Assembly (NCBI RefSeq): GCF_003382275.1
Contig: NZ_QTJX01000003.1
Location: 338,145 to 402,144, forward strand
Length of the DNA: 64,000 nucleotides
Origin: Flagellimonas nanhaiensis
Lineage (GTDB): Bacteria; Bacteroidota; Bacteroidia; Flavobacteriales; Flavobacteriaceae
Direction of reading: 5' to 3'
Below the pieces are notes generated by a model. That model worked only from the letters and a program-made list of their open reading frames with translations. It was not told the origin of the DNA and made no database searches. Made by a program: the position numbers and the translations under genes. Below, piece by piece: positions 17,680 to 26,437 of the stretch. Within the stretch, counting starts at the first letter, position 1; the number at the start of each line of letters is the position of its first letter.

Positions 17680-19689
17680 ATGAAGTTCAAATTATTCCTT
17701 TTACTATTAGCAAGTGTTCATGTGATTTTTGCGAACGAGGTAAAGTTCGGAAAAGTTTCCAAGGAGGAAGTCTCGGAGACGGTACATCCGATCGAGGCGG
17801 ATGCAGCTGCAGCTATCCTGTACAAAAAAGAGTGGGTTTATTACGAATACAACTATGAAAATGGGTGGTCCATGACCAAAGAGGCCCATTACAGGGTGAA
17901 AATATATAACAAACAAGGTTTTGATTGGGCCACGCTTCAAGTCCCACTTTATGTTTCGGGTGGAGATGAAGAGAGGATCTCTGGGGTAAAGGGAGTGACC
18001 TTTAACCTGGTTGATGGCAAAGTTGTAAGTGAAAAATTGAAAAAAGACGGAATTTTTATTGAAGAGGTCAATAAATATCGAAGAAAAGCCTCTATCACAA
18101 TGCCGGAAGTCAAGGAAGGAAGTGTGCTGGATATTGAATACAAGGTCTCCTCGCCACTTTTTTGGTATATGGATGATTTTTGGTTTCAATATGATATTCC
18201 AGTAAATGTTGTGGATATAAGATTGGATATTCCACAGTATTTTATTTTTAAAAAATACAGTAAAGGTTTCTATCCTATTGATGTTAGAGAGTCCAGGGAA
18301 AATAGATCTATAAATGTGTCTTACCGATCCCAGGATCAAAGTGGATATATGGCAAGAACTTCTCGTAAGTCCGGTTCTTTGGATTTTTACGAAACCGTTT
18401 ATCAAGTAAATACCCAAAATCTACCTTCTTTAAAAGAAGAAGCTTTTACCAATAACATTGACAACTACAGGGCGGCAATCAAGTTTGAATTAGCTGCTAC
18501 TCAATTTCCTAATAGCCCCTATAAAAACTATAGTCTTTCTTGGGAAGGGGTTGCCAAGTCCATTTACGATTTCAATAGTTTTGGTACGGAATTGGACAAG
18601 ACCAGATATTTTGAAGAAGATATAGACAATCTTATTGCAGGTAAAACAGATAATATGGAAAAGGCCATGTTGATTTTTGAATTTGTAAAATCGAAAATGA
18701 CATGGGATGACTACAGCGGAGCCACTTGCAGTGAAGATGGTGTAAAAAAGGCTTACAAAGAAGGTTCAGGTAATGTAGCCGAGATCAATTTAATGCTCAC
18801 CTCTATGTTCAGGTATGCAGGTCTAAATGCAAATCCTGTTTTGGTGAGTACAAGGTCCAATGGTATACCTCTTTTTCCCACAACGGATGGGTTCAACTAT
18901 GTTGTCTCAGGAATTGAAGTCCAGGATGATGTAATTCTTTTTGATGCCACAGAGAAGAACAGCTACCCAGATGTATTGCCCAATCGCGTACTGAATTGGA
19001 TGGGTAGACTTGTTCGTAAAGATGGAAGTTCATCACAAGTGAATTTAATTCCCGATCAACCATCAAGGGAGATTCATTATTTGAATGCAAAAATCAATGA
19101 AGATGGCTCTGTAGAAGGTAAATCAAGGACTCAATATTTCAATCAGTTTGCACTTTCCACTCGAGGTAAACTTTCAAAAACAGATGAGGAAACCTATTTG
19201 GAGGAGATGGAAAATACACATGGAGAAATGGAAATATCCTCTTATGCGCTTCAAAATGAAAAGGAGTTGTCCAAACCATTGATAGAGACATGTGAGTTTG
19301 CCAACGAAGGTCAATGTGAGATAATGGGAGATAAGATTTATGTAAAACCTATGCTTTTCTTGGCGGAAACCCAAAATCCCTTTAAGATGGAAAAACGTGA
19401 GTACCCAGTAGATTTTATATTTCCAAGACAGAAGAAGTGTATGATAGGGTTGACCATTCCAGAAGGATACAAGATTGAATCCCTACCAGAAAGCTCAGTT
19501 GTACAGCTACCTGAAAAATTAGGAACCTTTTCATACCAGATTGTAGCTCAAGGAAGCCAGGTAAATGTCAATGTATCCATGCAATTGGCATCAGCTATTT
19601 TTCCAGCCAATTATTATGACATATTGAAGGAATACTACAAAAAAATGGTTGAAAAAGAGGCCGAAAAAATGGTATTGTCCAAAATTTAA
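17680..19689 (+). CDS. Exported DUF3857 / transglutaminase-like protein 2
   Basis: A 669-residue protein with a signal peptide (MKFKLFLLLLASVHVIFA), the same architecture as its neighbour and a probable shared transcript (3-base gap). In the transglutaminase core the segment equivalent to KYGDCKGLSN reads KEGSGNVAEINLML, so the catalytic cysteine appears to be replaced; a cysteine occurs about 20 residues earlier in GATCSEDG but is not in the motif. It may therefore be a non-catalytic partner of the first protein. The C-terminal beta domain (about 560-669) is repeated as a fragment just downstream. Confidence 0.8.
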   Translation: MKFKLFLLLLASVHVIFANEVKFGKVSKEEVSETVHPIEADAAAAILYKKEWVYYEYNYENGWSMTKEAHYRVKIYNKQGFDWATLQVPLYVSGGDEERISGVKGVTFNLVDGKVVSEKLKKDGIFIEEVNKYRRKASITMPEVKEGSVLDIEYKVSSPLFWYMDDFWFQYDIPVNVVDIRLDIPQYFIFKKYSKGFYPIDVRESRENRSINVSYRSQDQSGYMARTSRKSGSLDFYETVYQVNTQNLPSLKEEAFTNNIDNYRAAIKFELAATQFPNSPYKNYSLSWEGVAKSIYDFNSFGTELDKTRYFEEDIDNLIAGKTDNMEKAMLIFEFVKSKMTWDDYSGATCSEDGVKKAYKEGSGNVAEINLMLTSMFRYAGLNANPVLVSTRSNGIPLFPTTDGFNYVVSGIEVQDDVILFDATEKNSYPDVLPNRVLNWMGRLVRKDGSSSQVNLIPDQPSREIHYLNAKINEDGSVEGKSRTQYFNQFALSTRGKLSKTDEETYLEEMENTHGEMEISSYALQNEKELSKPLIETCEFANEGQCEIMGDKIYVKPMLFLAETQNPFKMEKREYPVDFIFPRQKKCMIGLTIPEGYKIESLPESSVVQLPEKLGTFSYQIVAQGSQVNVNVSMQLASAIFPANYYDILKEYYKKMVEKEAEKMVLSKI

Positions 19690-19900
19690 GCTGTCCAAAA
19701 CCATACGTCTGGTTTTACCAGATAAAAGTGGAAGTCTTCAGTTCAGCTGTACCAAAGCTCAGGACATAGTGACTGTTTTTTTTGATGTCAAATTGAAAGC
19801 AACCCAATATTCTAGTGAAGGGTATCTGTACATAAAAGAATTGTTTGAAAATGCCGTGCATATACAGAACAATAGTTTTTTAGTGTTGGAAAAAATGTAG
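19690..19900 (+). pseudogene. C-terminal remnant of a third DUF3857 paralogue
   Basis: Directly after the previous stop, a frame open to TAG at 19898 encodes about 70 residues (from KLSKTIRLVLPDKSGSLQF on). These align with the last 70 residues of the preceding protein: VVQLPEKLGTFSYQI matches IRLVLPDKSGSLQFS, and both end in a helix closing with a short hydrophobic tail. There is no start codon or upstream domain of its own, since the frame enters from inside the upstream gene. The 9-mer TGTCCAAAA occurs on both sides of the junction (about 19675 and 19692), as a deletion between tandem copies could leave. Best read as a decayed copy. Confidence 0.6.
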
Positions 19901-19957
19901 AGTTTAGGATTTAGGTTCCTAAATTTGTTTTGAAACCATAGTAACTTTAAAGCTAAA

Positions 19958-20293
19958 TTGATTAAGGTGGATGTGAAGAATGCACAACTTGCAGTTGATG
20001 AATGGATAAAAAACCATGGGGTTCGATATTTTAATGAACTTACCAATATGGCCCAGCTTACCGAAGAGGTAGGGGAAGTGGCACGAATCATAGCTCGCCG
20101 TTATGGGGAGCAAAGTGAAAAAGAGTCGGACAAAGCCAAAGATTTGGGCGAAGAATTGGCCGATGTCCTATTTGTGGTCCTATGTCTGGCCAATCAGACT
20201 GGGATAGATTTGCAAGAAGCTTTCGACAAGAAACTGGACCTCAAAGCAAAAAGGGACCATGATCGTCATCAAAATAACAAAAAGCTCAAATAA
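19958..20293 (+). CDS. MazG-like nucleotide pyrophosphohydrolase
   Basis: A 111-residue all-alpha NTP pyrophosphohydrolase of the short MazG type. The metal-binding acidic set is visible as EEVGE (about residues 44-48) and, after a 25-residue gap, EELADV, with a C-terminal basic helix. Such enzymes hydrolyse non-canonical or excess (d)NTPs to monophosphates. It starts at TTG 19958. It lies upstream of aroA on the same strand with a 69-base gap. Confidence 0.85.
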   Translation: MIKVDVKNAQLAVDEWIKNHGVRYFNELTNMAQLTEEVGEVARIIARRYGEQSEKESDKAKDLGEELADVLFVVLCLANQTGIDLQEAFDKKLDLKAKRDHDRHQNNKKLK

Positions 20294-20362
20294 AGTTGCT
20301 GTCCTAAGATTTCATTAAAAGGCTTTTTTCTAGCTTTGGGTCTTTAATCAAACCAAACACCA

Positions 20363-21592
20363 TTGAAACTTCAACTTTCCTTTCCGGAAGAAAGAACTAT
20401 TAGCAAATCGATTAAGATTACCGGTTCCAAAAGCGAGACCAATCGTCTGTTGCTGTTACAGGCCCTGTTCCCAACAATAGCTATAGAAAACCTTTCCAAT
20501 TCTGATGATGGTGAGGTTATGCAAAAGGGTTTAAAAAAGACCTCAGGCGTAGTGGATATCCATCACGCGGGCACGGCAATGCGTTTTTTAACGGCATTCT
20601 TTGCTTCCCAAGAAGATAGAAAAGTGGTGTTAACAGGTTCCCAGCGAATGCAGGAACGTCCTATTAAAGTACTGGTGGAGGCACTTCGTGAGTTGGGTGC
20701 CGAAATTCAATACGAAAAAAATGAGGGCTATCCGCCCATAAAAATTATAGGAAAGAAACTTGCGAAAAACAAAGTTTCCCTTCCGGCAAACATAAGCAGC
20801 CAATACATTTCTGCACTACTTTTAATTGCACCTAGTTTAGCGAATGGTCTGGAATTGGAGCTTGTTGGAAAGATTACTTCGGTTCCATACATTAAAATGA
20901 CCTTGGCCCTCTTGGAACAAATTGGAGTGCAGACTTCTTTTGAGGGCAATCAAATTAGAGTGTACCCAAAAGAAAAAGTAAAAGAAACCACTTTAGTGGT
21001 CGAATCGGATTGGAGCTCGGCCAGTTATTTTTATAGCATTGTGGCTTTGTGCAATCCCGGTAGCGAAGTTCAACTATCCTCTTATAAAGAAAATTCGTTG
21101 CAGGGCGATAGTGTGTTGACAGAGCTTTATAAAGACTTTGGTGTAGAGACCATATTTGAAGGTAATCTGATTACGCTACGGAAGACCTCGGAAAACAACA
21201 TCCAATTTGTAGAATACGATTTGTCCAATGCACCGGATACAGCACAAACCATTGCTGTTACATGTTTGGGGCTGGGCATGGGGTGTCACTTAACGGGACT
21301 CCATACTCTTCCAATCAAGGAAACGGATCGTTTGGCTGCCCTAAAAACTGAACTTACCAAGTTGGGAGCAGAAGTCGAAATTGATGCTGAAAGTCTTACG
21401 TTAAAACCTTCAAAAAGTATTGTTCCGGGAGTATCTATTGATACCTATAATGACCATAGAATGGCTATGGCCTTTGCTCCACTGGGCCTTAAAAGGGACA
21501 TTACAATTAACGATGCAGGAGTTGTTTCAAAATCATACCCTGATTTTTGGAATGATCTTGAGATTCTCGGTTTCAAAATTGTGAACGTGTAA
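20363..21592 (+). CDS. aroA: 3-phosphoshikimate 1-carboxyvinyltransferase (EPSP synthase)
   Basis: A 409-residue enzyme that joins phosphoenolpyruvate to shikimate-3-phosphate in the sixth shikimate step, upstream of chorismate. Family landmarks are the N-terminal GSKSETNRLLLL, HAGTAMRFL (the region corresponding to the glyphosate/PEP loop), SSQYISALLL and the C-terminal KETDRLAALKTELTKLG and NDHRMAMAFAP. The start is TTG at 20363. It is not part of the phe/tyr operon at 8.4-12.4 kb. Confidence 0.93.
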   Translation: MKLQLSFPEERTISKSIKITGSKSETNRLLLLQALFPTIAIENLSNSDDGEVMQKGLKKTSGVVDIHHAGTAMRFLTAFFASQEDRKVVLTGSQRMQERPIKVLVEALRELGAEIQYEKNEGYPPIKIIGKKLAKNKVSLPANISSQYISALLLIAPSLANGLELELVGKITSVPYIKMTLALLEQIGVQTSFEGNQIRVYPKEKVKETTLVVESDWSSASYFYSIVALCNPGSEVQLSSYKENSLQGDSVLTELYKDFGVETIFEGNLITLRKTSENNIQFVEYDLSNAPDTAQTIAVTCLGLGMGCHLTGLHTLPIKETDRLAALKTELTKLGAEVEIDAESLTLKPSKSIVPGVSIDTYNDHRMAMAFAPLGLKRDITINDAGVVSKSYPDFWNDLEILGFKIVNV

Positions 21593-21615
21593 TTGACATT
21601 TAATCACCAAATTAC

Positions 21616-21647
21616 TTGACATCCCCTATTGCCAGGTTGTATATTTG
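21616..21647 (+). promoter_or_regulatory. Promoter of queA
   Basis: TTG at 21616-21618 and a perfect -7 element TATATTTG at 21640-21647 are separated by 21 bases. The predicted start is near 21653, about 25 bases before the queA ATG. Confidence 0.65.
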
Positions 21648-21678
21648 CCCTCTTTAAAAAAAACCAAAAAAAGTCTAC

Positions 21679-22728
21679 ATGAAATTATCAAACTTCAACT
21701 TTGAATTACCTAAAGAATTATTGGCAGAATATCCCGCAGAAAATAGGGATGAATCCAAACTTATGGTAGTTCACAGGGATTCTGGAAAAATTGAACATAA
21801 AATGTTCAAGGACCTTATTGATTATTTTGATGAAGGAGACGTTATGGTGCTTAACAATACCAAAGTATTTCCTGCAAGACTATATGGTAACAAAGAAAAA
21901 ACAGGAGCCCGTATCGAGGTGTTTTTGCTAAGGGAACTAAACCAAGAGCAACGCTTGTGGGACGTTTTGGTAGACCCGGCCAGAAAAATCAGGATTGGAA
22001 ACAAACTTTATTTTGGAGATGACGAGAGTTTGGTTGCCGAAGTTATAGACAACACTACATCCAGAGGAAGAACGTTACGTTTCCTATATGATGGTTCGTA
22101 TACCGATTTTAGAAGAAAACTTAGGGAATTGGGTGAGACGCCATTGCCTAAATACATTAAAAGGGATGTGGAGCCTGAAGATGAGGAAAGATATCAGACC
22201 ATTTATGCCAAGTATGAAGGAGCCGTTGCTGCACCTACGGCAGGGCTGCATTTTTCCAAACATCTACTGAAGAGATTGGAAATAAAGGGAATTGAATATG
22301 CAGAGGTGACCTTGCATGTTGGTTTGGGAACCTTTAACCCTGTTGAGGTAGAAGATTTGTCCAAGCATAAAATGGATAGTGAGGAATTGGTGATAGATGA
22401 GAAGGCCACGGAAATTGTAAATAAGGCCCAGTCAGATAAAAGAAAAGTTTGCGCTGTAGGAACCACAGTGATGAGGGGGCTGGAAAGTGCTGTTTCCTCT
22501 GAGCACACCCTCAATACTTTTGAAGGATGGACAAATAAATTCATCTTTCCCCCATATGATTTCAGTATTGCAAATTGTATGATTACCAACTTCCATTTGC
22601 CAAAATCAACATTATTGATGATGGTTTCGGCATTTGCAGGTCATGATTTGATCAAAAAAGCATACAAACAGGCTATTTTGGAGGGATATCGTTTTTATTC
22701 CTACGGAGATGCCATGCTAATTCTTTAA
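21679..22728 (+). CDS. queA: S-adenosylmethionine:tRNA ribosyltransferase-isomerase
   Basis: A 349-residue protein of normal length. It transfers the ribosyl moiety of SAM to 7-aminomethyl-7-deazaguanine in tRNA, making epoxyqueuosine. Recognisable segments are [17 protein letters not shown] at the start, [24 protein letters not shown] and [12 protein letters not shown], plus [15 protein letters not shown] near the end. It is a single gene with its own promoter and terminator. Confidence 0.95.
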   Translation: MKLSNFNFELPKELLAEYPAENRDESKLMVVHRDSGKIEHKMFKDLIDYFDEGDVMVLNNTKVFPARLYGNKEKTGARIEVFLLRELNQEQRLWDVLVDPARKIRIGNKLYFGDDESLVAEVIDNTTSRGRTLRFLYDGSYTDFRRKLRELGETPLPKYIKRDVEPEDEERYQTIYAKYEGAVAAPTAGLHFSKHLLKRLEIKGIEYAEVTLHVGLGTFNPVEVEDLSKHKMDSEELVIDEKATEIVNKAQSDKRKVCAVGTTVMRGLESAVSSEHTLNTFEGWTNKFIFPPYDFSIANCMITNFHLPKSTLLMMVSAFAGHDLIKKAYKQAILEGYRFYSYGDAMLIL

Positions 22729-22751
22729 AATAGCAAAACAGTATAGTGAAG

Positions 22752-22785
22752 ATCCCGTTTGATTCTAAAATCAACGGGATTTTTT
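22752..22785 (+). terminator. Terminator of queA
   Basis: ATCCCGTTTGATT (22752-22764) pairs with AATCAACGGGAT (22769-22780) with one bulged T and a CTAA loop, followed by six T. Confidence 0.88.
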
Positions 22786-22804
22786 CTTGACTATCTTTAC
22801 CTCT

Positions 22805-23845
22805 GTGGAACGTACCAAAAAGGACATACGGGCTTTAACAAAAGAACAATTGAGGGATTTTTTTGTGGACCAAGGAGACAAGGCTTTCCGAGGCAACCAA
22901 GTATATGAATGGTTATGGCAAAAATCTGCGCACTCTTTTGATGCTATGACCAATATATCCTTGGAAACCAGAAAAATGCTCGATGATAATTTTGTGATCA
23001 ACCACATAAGGGTGGACCAGATGCAACGTAGTGTGGACGGCACCATTAAAAATGCGGTGCGACTCCATGACGGTCTTGTGGTTGAATCAGTTTTGATTCC
23101 TACAGAAACTAGGACCACCGCCTGTGTATCCAGTCAGGTTGGGTGCAGTTTGGATTGTAGGTTCTGTGCCACGGCCCGCCTCAAACGCATGCGAAACCTA
23201 AATGCTGATGAAATCTACGATCAAGTTGCGGCCATTGACAAAGAAAGTAGGCTCTACTATAATCGTCCGTTGAGTAACATTGTGTTCATGGGTATGGGTG
23301 AGCCTTTGATGAACTATAACAACGTGCTGAAGGCAATAGAGAAGATTACATCGCCAGAAGGATTGGGAATGTCTCCAAAAAGGATTACTGTGTCCACTTC
23401 TGGGGTTCCAAAAATGATTAAAAAAATGGCTGATGAAGAGGTGAAGTTCGGTTTGGCGGTCTCACTTCATTCGGCAATAGATGAGGTCCGGACTTCAATT
23501 ATGCCCTTCAATGCCACTTTTCCTCTAAAAGACCTACGTGAAGCTCTACAGTATTGGTACAGCAAGACCAAGAACAGAATCACGTACGAATATGTAGTTT
23601 GGAAGGGGATTAATGATAATCAGGAAGCCGTGGATGCCTTGGTCAAGTTTTGCAGGTTTGCCCCTTCTAAGGTTAATCTTATTGAGTATAACCCCATTGA
23701 TGATGGAGAATTCCAACAGGCTTCAGACGAAGCTATTGAGCTTTATAAAAGCACACTGGAGAAAAATGGAATCACTGTAACCATACGCCGATCACGTGGA
23801 AAGGATATTGATGCTGCCTGTGGGCAACTCGCAAATAAAAGTTAA
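22805..23845 (+). CDS. rlmN: 23S rRNA (A2503-C2)/tRNA (A37-C2) methyltransferase, radical SAM
   Basis: A 346-residue radical SAM methylase with the [4Fe-4S] motif CSLDCRFC, the GMGEPLMNYNNV motif and a near-C-terminal catalytic cysteine in IDAACGQLAN; the mid-protein substrate cysteine is in RTTACVSSQVG. The GTG at 22805 gives the family N terminus (KKDIRALTKEQLRDFF). A TTG at 22787 is also in frame but sits two bases after the queA terminator. A -7-like TATCTTTA (22792-22799) would place transcription start almost on the GTG, so the message may be nearly leaderless. Confidence 0.92.
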   Translation: MERTKKDIRALTKEQLRDFFVDQGDKAFRGNQVYEWLWQKSAHSFDAMTNISLETRKMLDDNFVINHIRVDQMQRSVDGTIKNAVRLHDGLVVESVLIPTETRTTACVSSQVGCSLDCRFCATARLKRMRNLNADEIYDQVAAIDKESRLYYNRPLSNIVFMGMGEPLMNYNNVLKAIEKITSPEGLGMSPKRITVSTSGVPKMIKKMADEEVKFGLAVSLHSAIDEVRTSIMPFNATFPLKDLREALQYWYSKTKNRITYEYVVWKGINDNQEAVDALVKFCRFAPSKVNLIEYNPIDDGEFQQASDEAIELYKSTLEKNGITVTIRRSRGKDIDAACGQLANKS

Positions 23846-23979
23846 TGGTCCAGGTCGAATTTGTTCGTTGTTTACCGAAGCTTTGCGTAGTCAAGCTTAA
23901 AACTGTGCCTATAACATTACCAACTCTTCCATTTTCCCTACATTTAAGTCATCAAATCAAATAAGCCAAACCCATTACA

Positions 23980-24954
23980 TTGAAGATAGTCTCTCAAATA
24001 AGGGAACCCATAGAACAGGAAATGAAACTTTTTGAGGAAAAGTTTCATAAGTCCATGTCTTCCAAGGTAGCATTGTTCAATAGGATCACCTATTACATTG
24101 TAAACAGAAAGGGTAAGCAAATGCGTCCAATGTTTGTGTTCCTTACTGCCAAACTGCTTAACGGTGAGGTCAATGAAAGAACATATTGCGGAGCTTCCAT
24201 CATTGAACTCATACACACGGCAAGCCTGGTCCATGATGATGTAGTGGATGATAGCCATAAACGTAGAGGATTTTTTTCCATCAACGCATTATGGAAGAAT
24301 AAAATAGCGGTTTTGGTGGGCGACTTTCTTTTCTCGAAAGGGGTTTTGGTTGCCTTGGAAAACAAAGATTACGATTTGTTGCATATTATTTCCGATGCGG
24401 TAAAGGATATGAGCGAAGGAGAGCTGTTGCAGATTGAAAAGGCTCGACTGTTGGACATTACCGAGGAGGTCTACTACGATATCATAAGACAAAAAACGGC
24501 TACTTTGATCGCAGCCTGCTGTAGCATGGGAGCCTGTTCAGTAAAACCAGACTCTGAAGAAGTGGAAACATTTAGGAGGTTTGGTGAACTCTGTGGAATG
24601 GCTTTCCAGATAAAGGATGATCTTTTTGACTACGGAGCCGAGCAAATAGGAAAGCCTACAGGAATTGATATTAAAGAACAAAAAATGACCCTTCCATTGA
24701 TTTATGCCCTAAATCAGAGCAACAAGGAAGAAAAACGATGGCTTATCAATTCCATCAAAAAGCACAATAAAAACAAAAAAAGGGTAAAGGAGGTCATTGC
24801 TTACGTAAAAGAAAAGGGTGGATTGGAATATGCTGTGGCAAAGATGCTCCAGTTTAAAGATGAAGCCTTGGCTATATTGGATAATTACCCCGACTCGGCC
24901 TATAAAAGTTCCCTTACCTTAATGGTCAATTACGTCGTAGACCGAAAAAAATAA
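23980..24954 (+). CDS. Polyprenyl diphosphate synthase (trans-isoprenyl, long chain)
   Basis: A 324-residue trans-prenyltransferase with both Asp-rich motifs, HDDVVDD (about residue 85) and IKDDLFDY (about residue 213), plus GKQMRP and KTATLIAACC. The lack of bulky aromatic residues just before the first motif fits a long-chain product such as the menaquinone side chain; the exact chain length is inference. The start is TTG at 23980. A -7-like TACATTTA lies at 23939-23946. Confidence 0.9.
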   Translation: MKIVSQIREPIEQEMKLFEEKFHKSMSSKVALFNRITYYIVNRKGKQMRPMFVFLTAKLLNGEVNERTYCGASIIELIHTASLVHDDVVDDSHKRRGFFSINALWKNKIAVLVGDFLFSKGVLVALENKDYDLLHIISDAVKDMSEGELLQIEKARLLDITEEVYYDIIRQKTATLIAACCSMGACSVKPDSEEVETFRRFGELCGMAFQIKDDLFDYGAEQIGKPTGIDIKEQKMTLPLIYALNQSNKEEKRWLINSIKKHNKNKKRVKEVIAYVKEKGGLEYAVAKMLQFKDEALAILDNYPDSAYKSSLTLMVNYVVDRKK

Positions 24955-25047
24955 CCAATTTTTGGTATTTTTTCTGCATAATAATAATTCAGGCAACTTT
25001 TCCGGCTCTAGGAGCGTCTTCATATATAGAAACAGACCAAAGCACTT

Positions 25048-25617
25048 TTGAAGATTATACCCGTATACTATAACGAAAATGATTTGATCAAAAAGTCCTT
25101 GAAGGGCGATTCGCATGCGCAAAAAATGTTATACGATCGGTTCTCTCCCAAAATGTTGAGCATTTGTAGGCAATACATTAAGGATGTCCAATTTGCGGAG
25201 GATGTAATGATCAATGGCTTTGTAAAGGGTTTCAATAAACTGGATTCATTTGGTCATAAAGGAAGCTTTGCAGGGTGGCTTAGGACCATCATGGTAAGGG
25301 AATGCATATCATTTTTACGGAAGAAACAATTTGTGGTCTATGATGATGAGGTATGTCAGTCCCAACCCAAGGAATTGGATAATAGGGAAAGTTTATTGGA
25401 TATGGAGTATGCCCAATATTTGATCGATTCACTTCCCGAAGGATACAAGATGGTATTTCTGTTATATGCCATTGAGGGTTATAAACACCATGAAATATCC
25501 GAAATGCTGAAAATATCAGAAGGAACGTCCAAGTCACAATTGTTCAAGGCCCGTAAAATGCTCCAAGAAAACCTGAAACTTAAAGGGATGTCTCCCAAGG
25601 TTAAATCGAGGGATTAA
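25048..25617 (+). CDS. ECF-type RNA polymerase sigma factor
   Basis: A 189-residue sigma-70 family factor with region 2 (about 20-90; ENDLIKKSLKGDSHAQKML and the KGSFAGWLRTIMVRE block) and region 4 (about 120-175; LPEGYKMVFLLYAIEGYKHH, then EGTSKSQLFKARKML). There is no region 1 or 3. The start is TTG at 25048. A probable anti-sigma gene follows after 11 bases and an outer-membrane protein after that, the usual flavobacterial three-gene stress module. Confidence 0.88.
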   Translation: MKIIPVYYNENDLIKKSLKGDSHAQKMLYDRFSPKMLSICRQYIKDVQFAEDVMINGFVKGFNKLDSFGHKGSFAGWLRTIMVRECISFLRKKQFVVYDDEVCQSQPKELDNRESLLDMEYAQYLIDSLPEGYKMVFLLYAIEGYKHHEISEMLKISEGTSKSQLFKARKMLQENLKLKGMSPKVKSRD

Positions 25618-25628
25618 AAGGTAGAAGT

Positions 25629-26354
25629 ATGGAAAAGTTGGAAAAGCACATCAAAGAAAAACTGGAGAAACGAGAGATCGTACCTTCCGCAGGCTCATGG
25701 GAGAAAGTATCTTCCCAGATAAATACAAAAGGAAAAAGTTCAAGAAAAGGCTGGTACCTGTATGTTGCAGCGGCAGTTTTTGTAGGGATACTTTTGATTT
25801 CTTCGCTGATTTTTAAAGATGATAACCCTATAGAAGAGTCTGTAGAGATTGTAAATGAAAATGAACAGCCAAAGGACAGGGGTACATCTAAAAATGAGAA
25901 TGTGGATTTTGAAAATTCCCCTTCCGAAGCGGTTGTCGTAACAGAATCAAAAGAAAAATCGGGAAATCAAACCATTGAAGATGTGGTGGCCTCTGAGAAT
26001 TTTTCAGAGGTTGAAGCAGTGAAAGTCGCAGTGAATCAAGATAAGGAAGAGTTTTTGTTGACCGAATCTGAAGATTTAATACAAGAAAAAATCCAAGAGG
26101 TTATAGCTCAAGTACAGATTCTTGAAAGCAGCAGCATCGAAGTGAGTAATGCTGAAGTAGATTCCCTGTTGAGGGCCGCACAACAACAGATTCTTACAGA
26201 AAAAGTATTGGCCAAAGATGGAAATGTGGATGCCATGGCCCTTTTAGCTGAAGTGGAAGACGAACTAAATGGTTCATTCAAAGAAAAAATCTATAAAAAA
26301 CTAAAGGAACGGTACTTCAAAACGCGAACAGCCTTGGCCGACCGAAACAATTAA
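25629..26354 (+). CDS. Probable anti-sigma factor, single-pass membrane protein
   Basis: A 241-residue protein. A short cytoplasmic N terminus (KHIKEKLEKREIVPSAGSWE) is like those of flavobacterial sigma-binding proteins. One transmembrane helix lies at about residues 42-60, then comes an acidic, low-complexity periplasmic region rich in Glu, Val and Ser, ending in a basic tail. There is no zinc-binding anti-sigma motif. The role is inferred from its position directly after the sigma gene and from its topology. Confidence 0.65.
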   Translation: MEKLEKHIKEKLEKREIVPSAGSWEKVSSQINTKGKSSRKGWYLYVAAAVFVGILLISSLIFKDDNPIEESVEIVNENEQPKDRGTSKNENVDFENSPSEAVVVTESKEKSGNQTIEDVVASENFSEVEAVKVAVNQDKEEFLLTESEDLIQEKIQEVIAQVQILESSSIEVSNAEVDSLLRAAQQQILTEKVLAKDGNVDAMALLAEVEDELNGSFKEKIYKKLKERYFKTRTALADRNN

Positions 26355-26437
26355 TTTATTCATCAATCAAGAACGCTTTTTGCTTTTCCTCTCCTATAGG
26401 GAGAGGGGAGGTAAAAGGGATAAGACCAAAAACAGAC

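Noticed and set aside
17707..18417. Minus-strand 236-codon open frame
   Set aside because: It lies wholly antisense within the DUF3857 gene, whose signal peptide and domains are clear; its translation shows no domain.
22203..22589. Minus-strand 128-codon open frame
   Set aside because: Antisense of queA; no start context or domain.
22787..22804. TTG start for rlmN
   Set aside because: It sits two bases after the queA terminator and adds residues not typical of the family; GTG at 22805 fits better.
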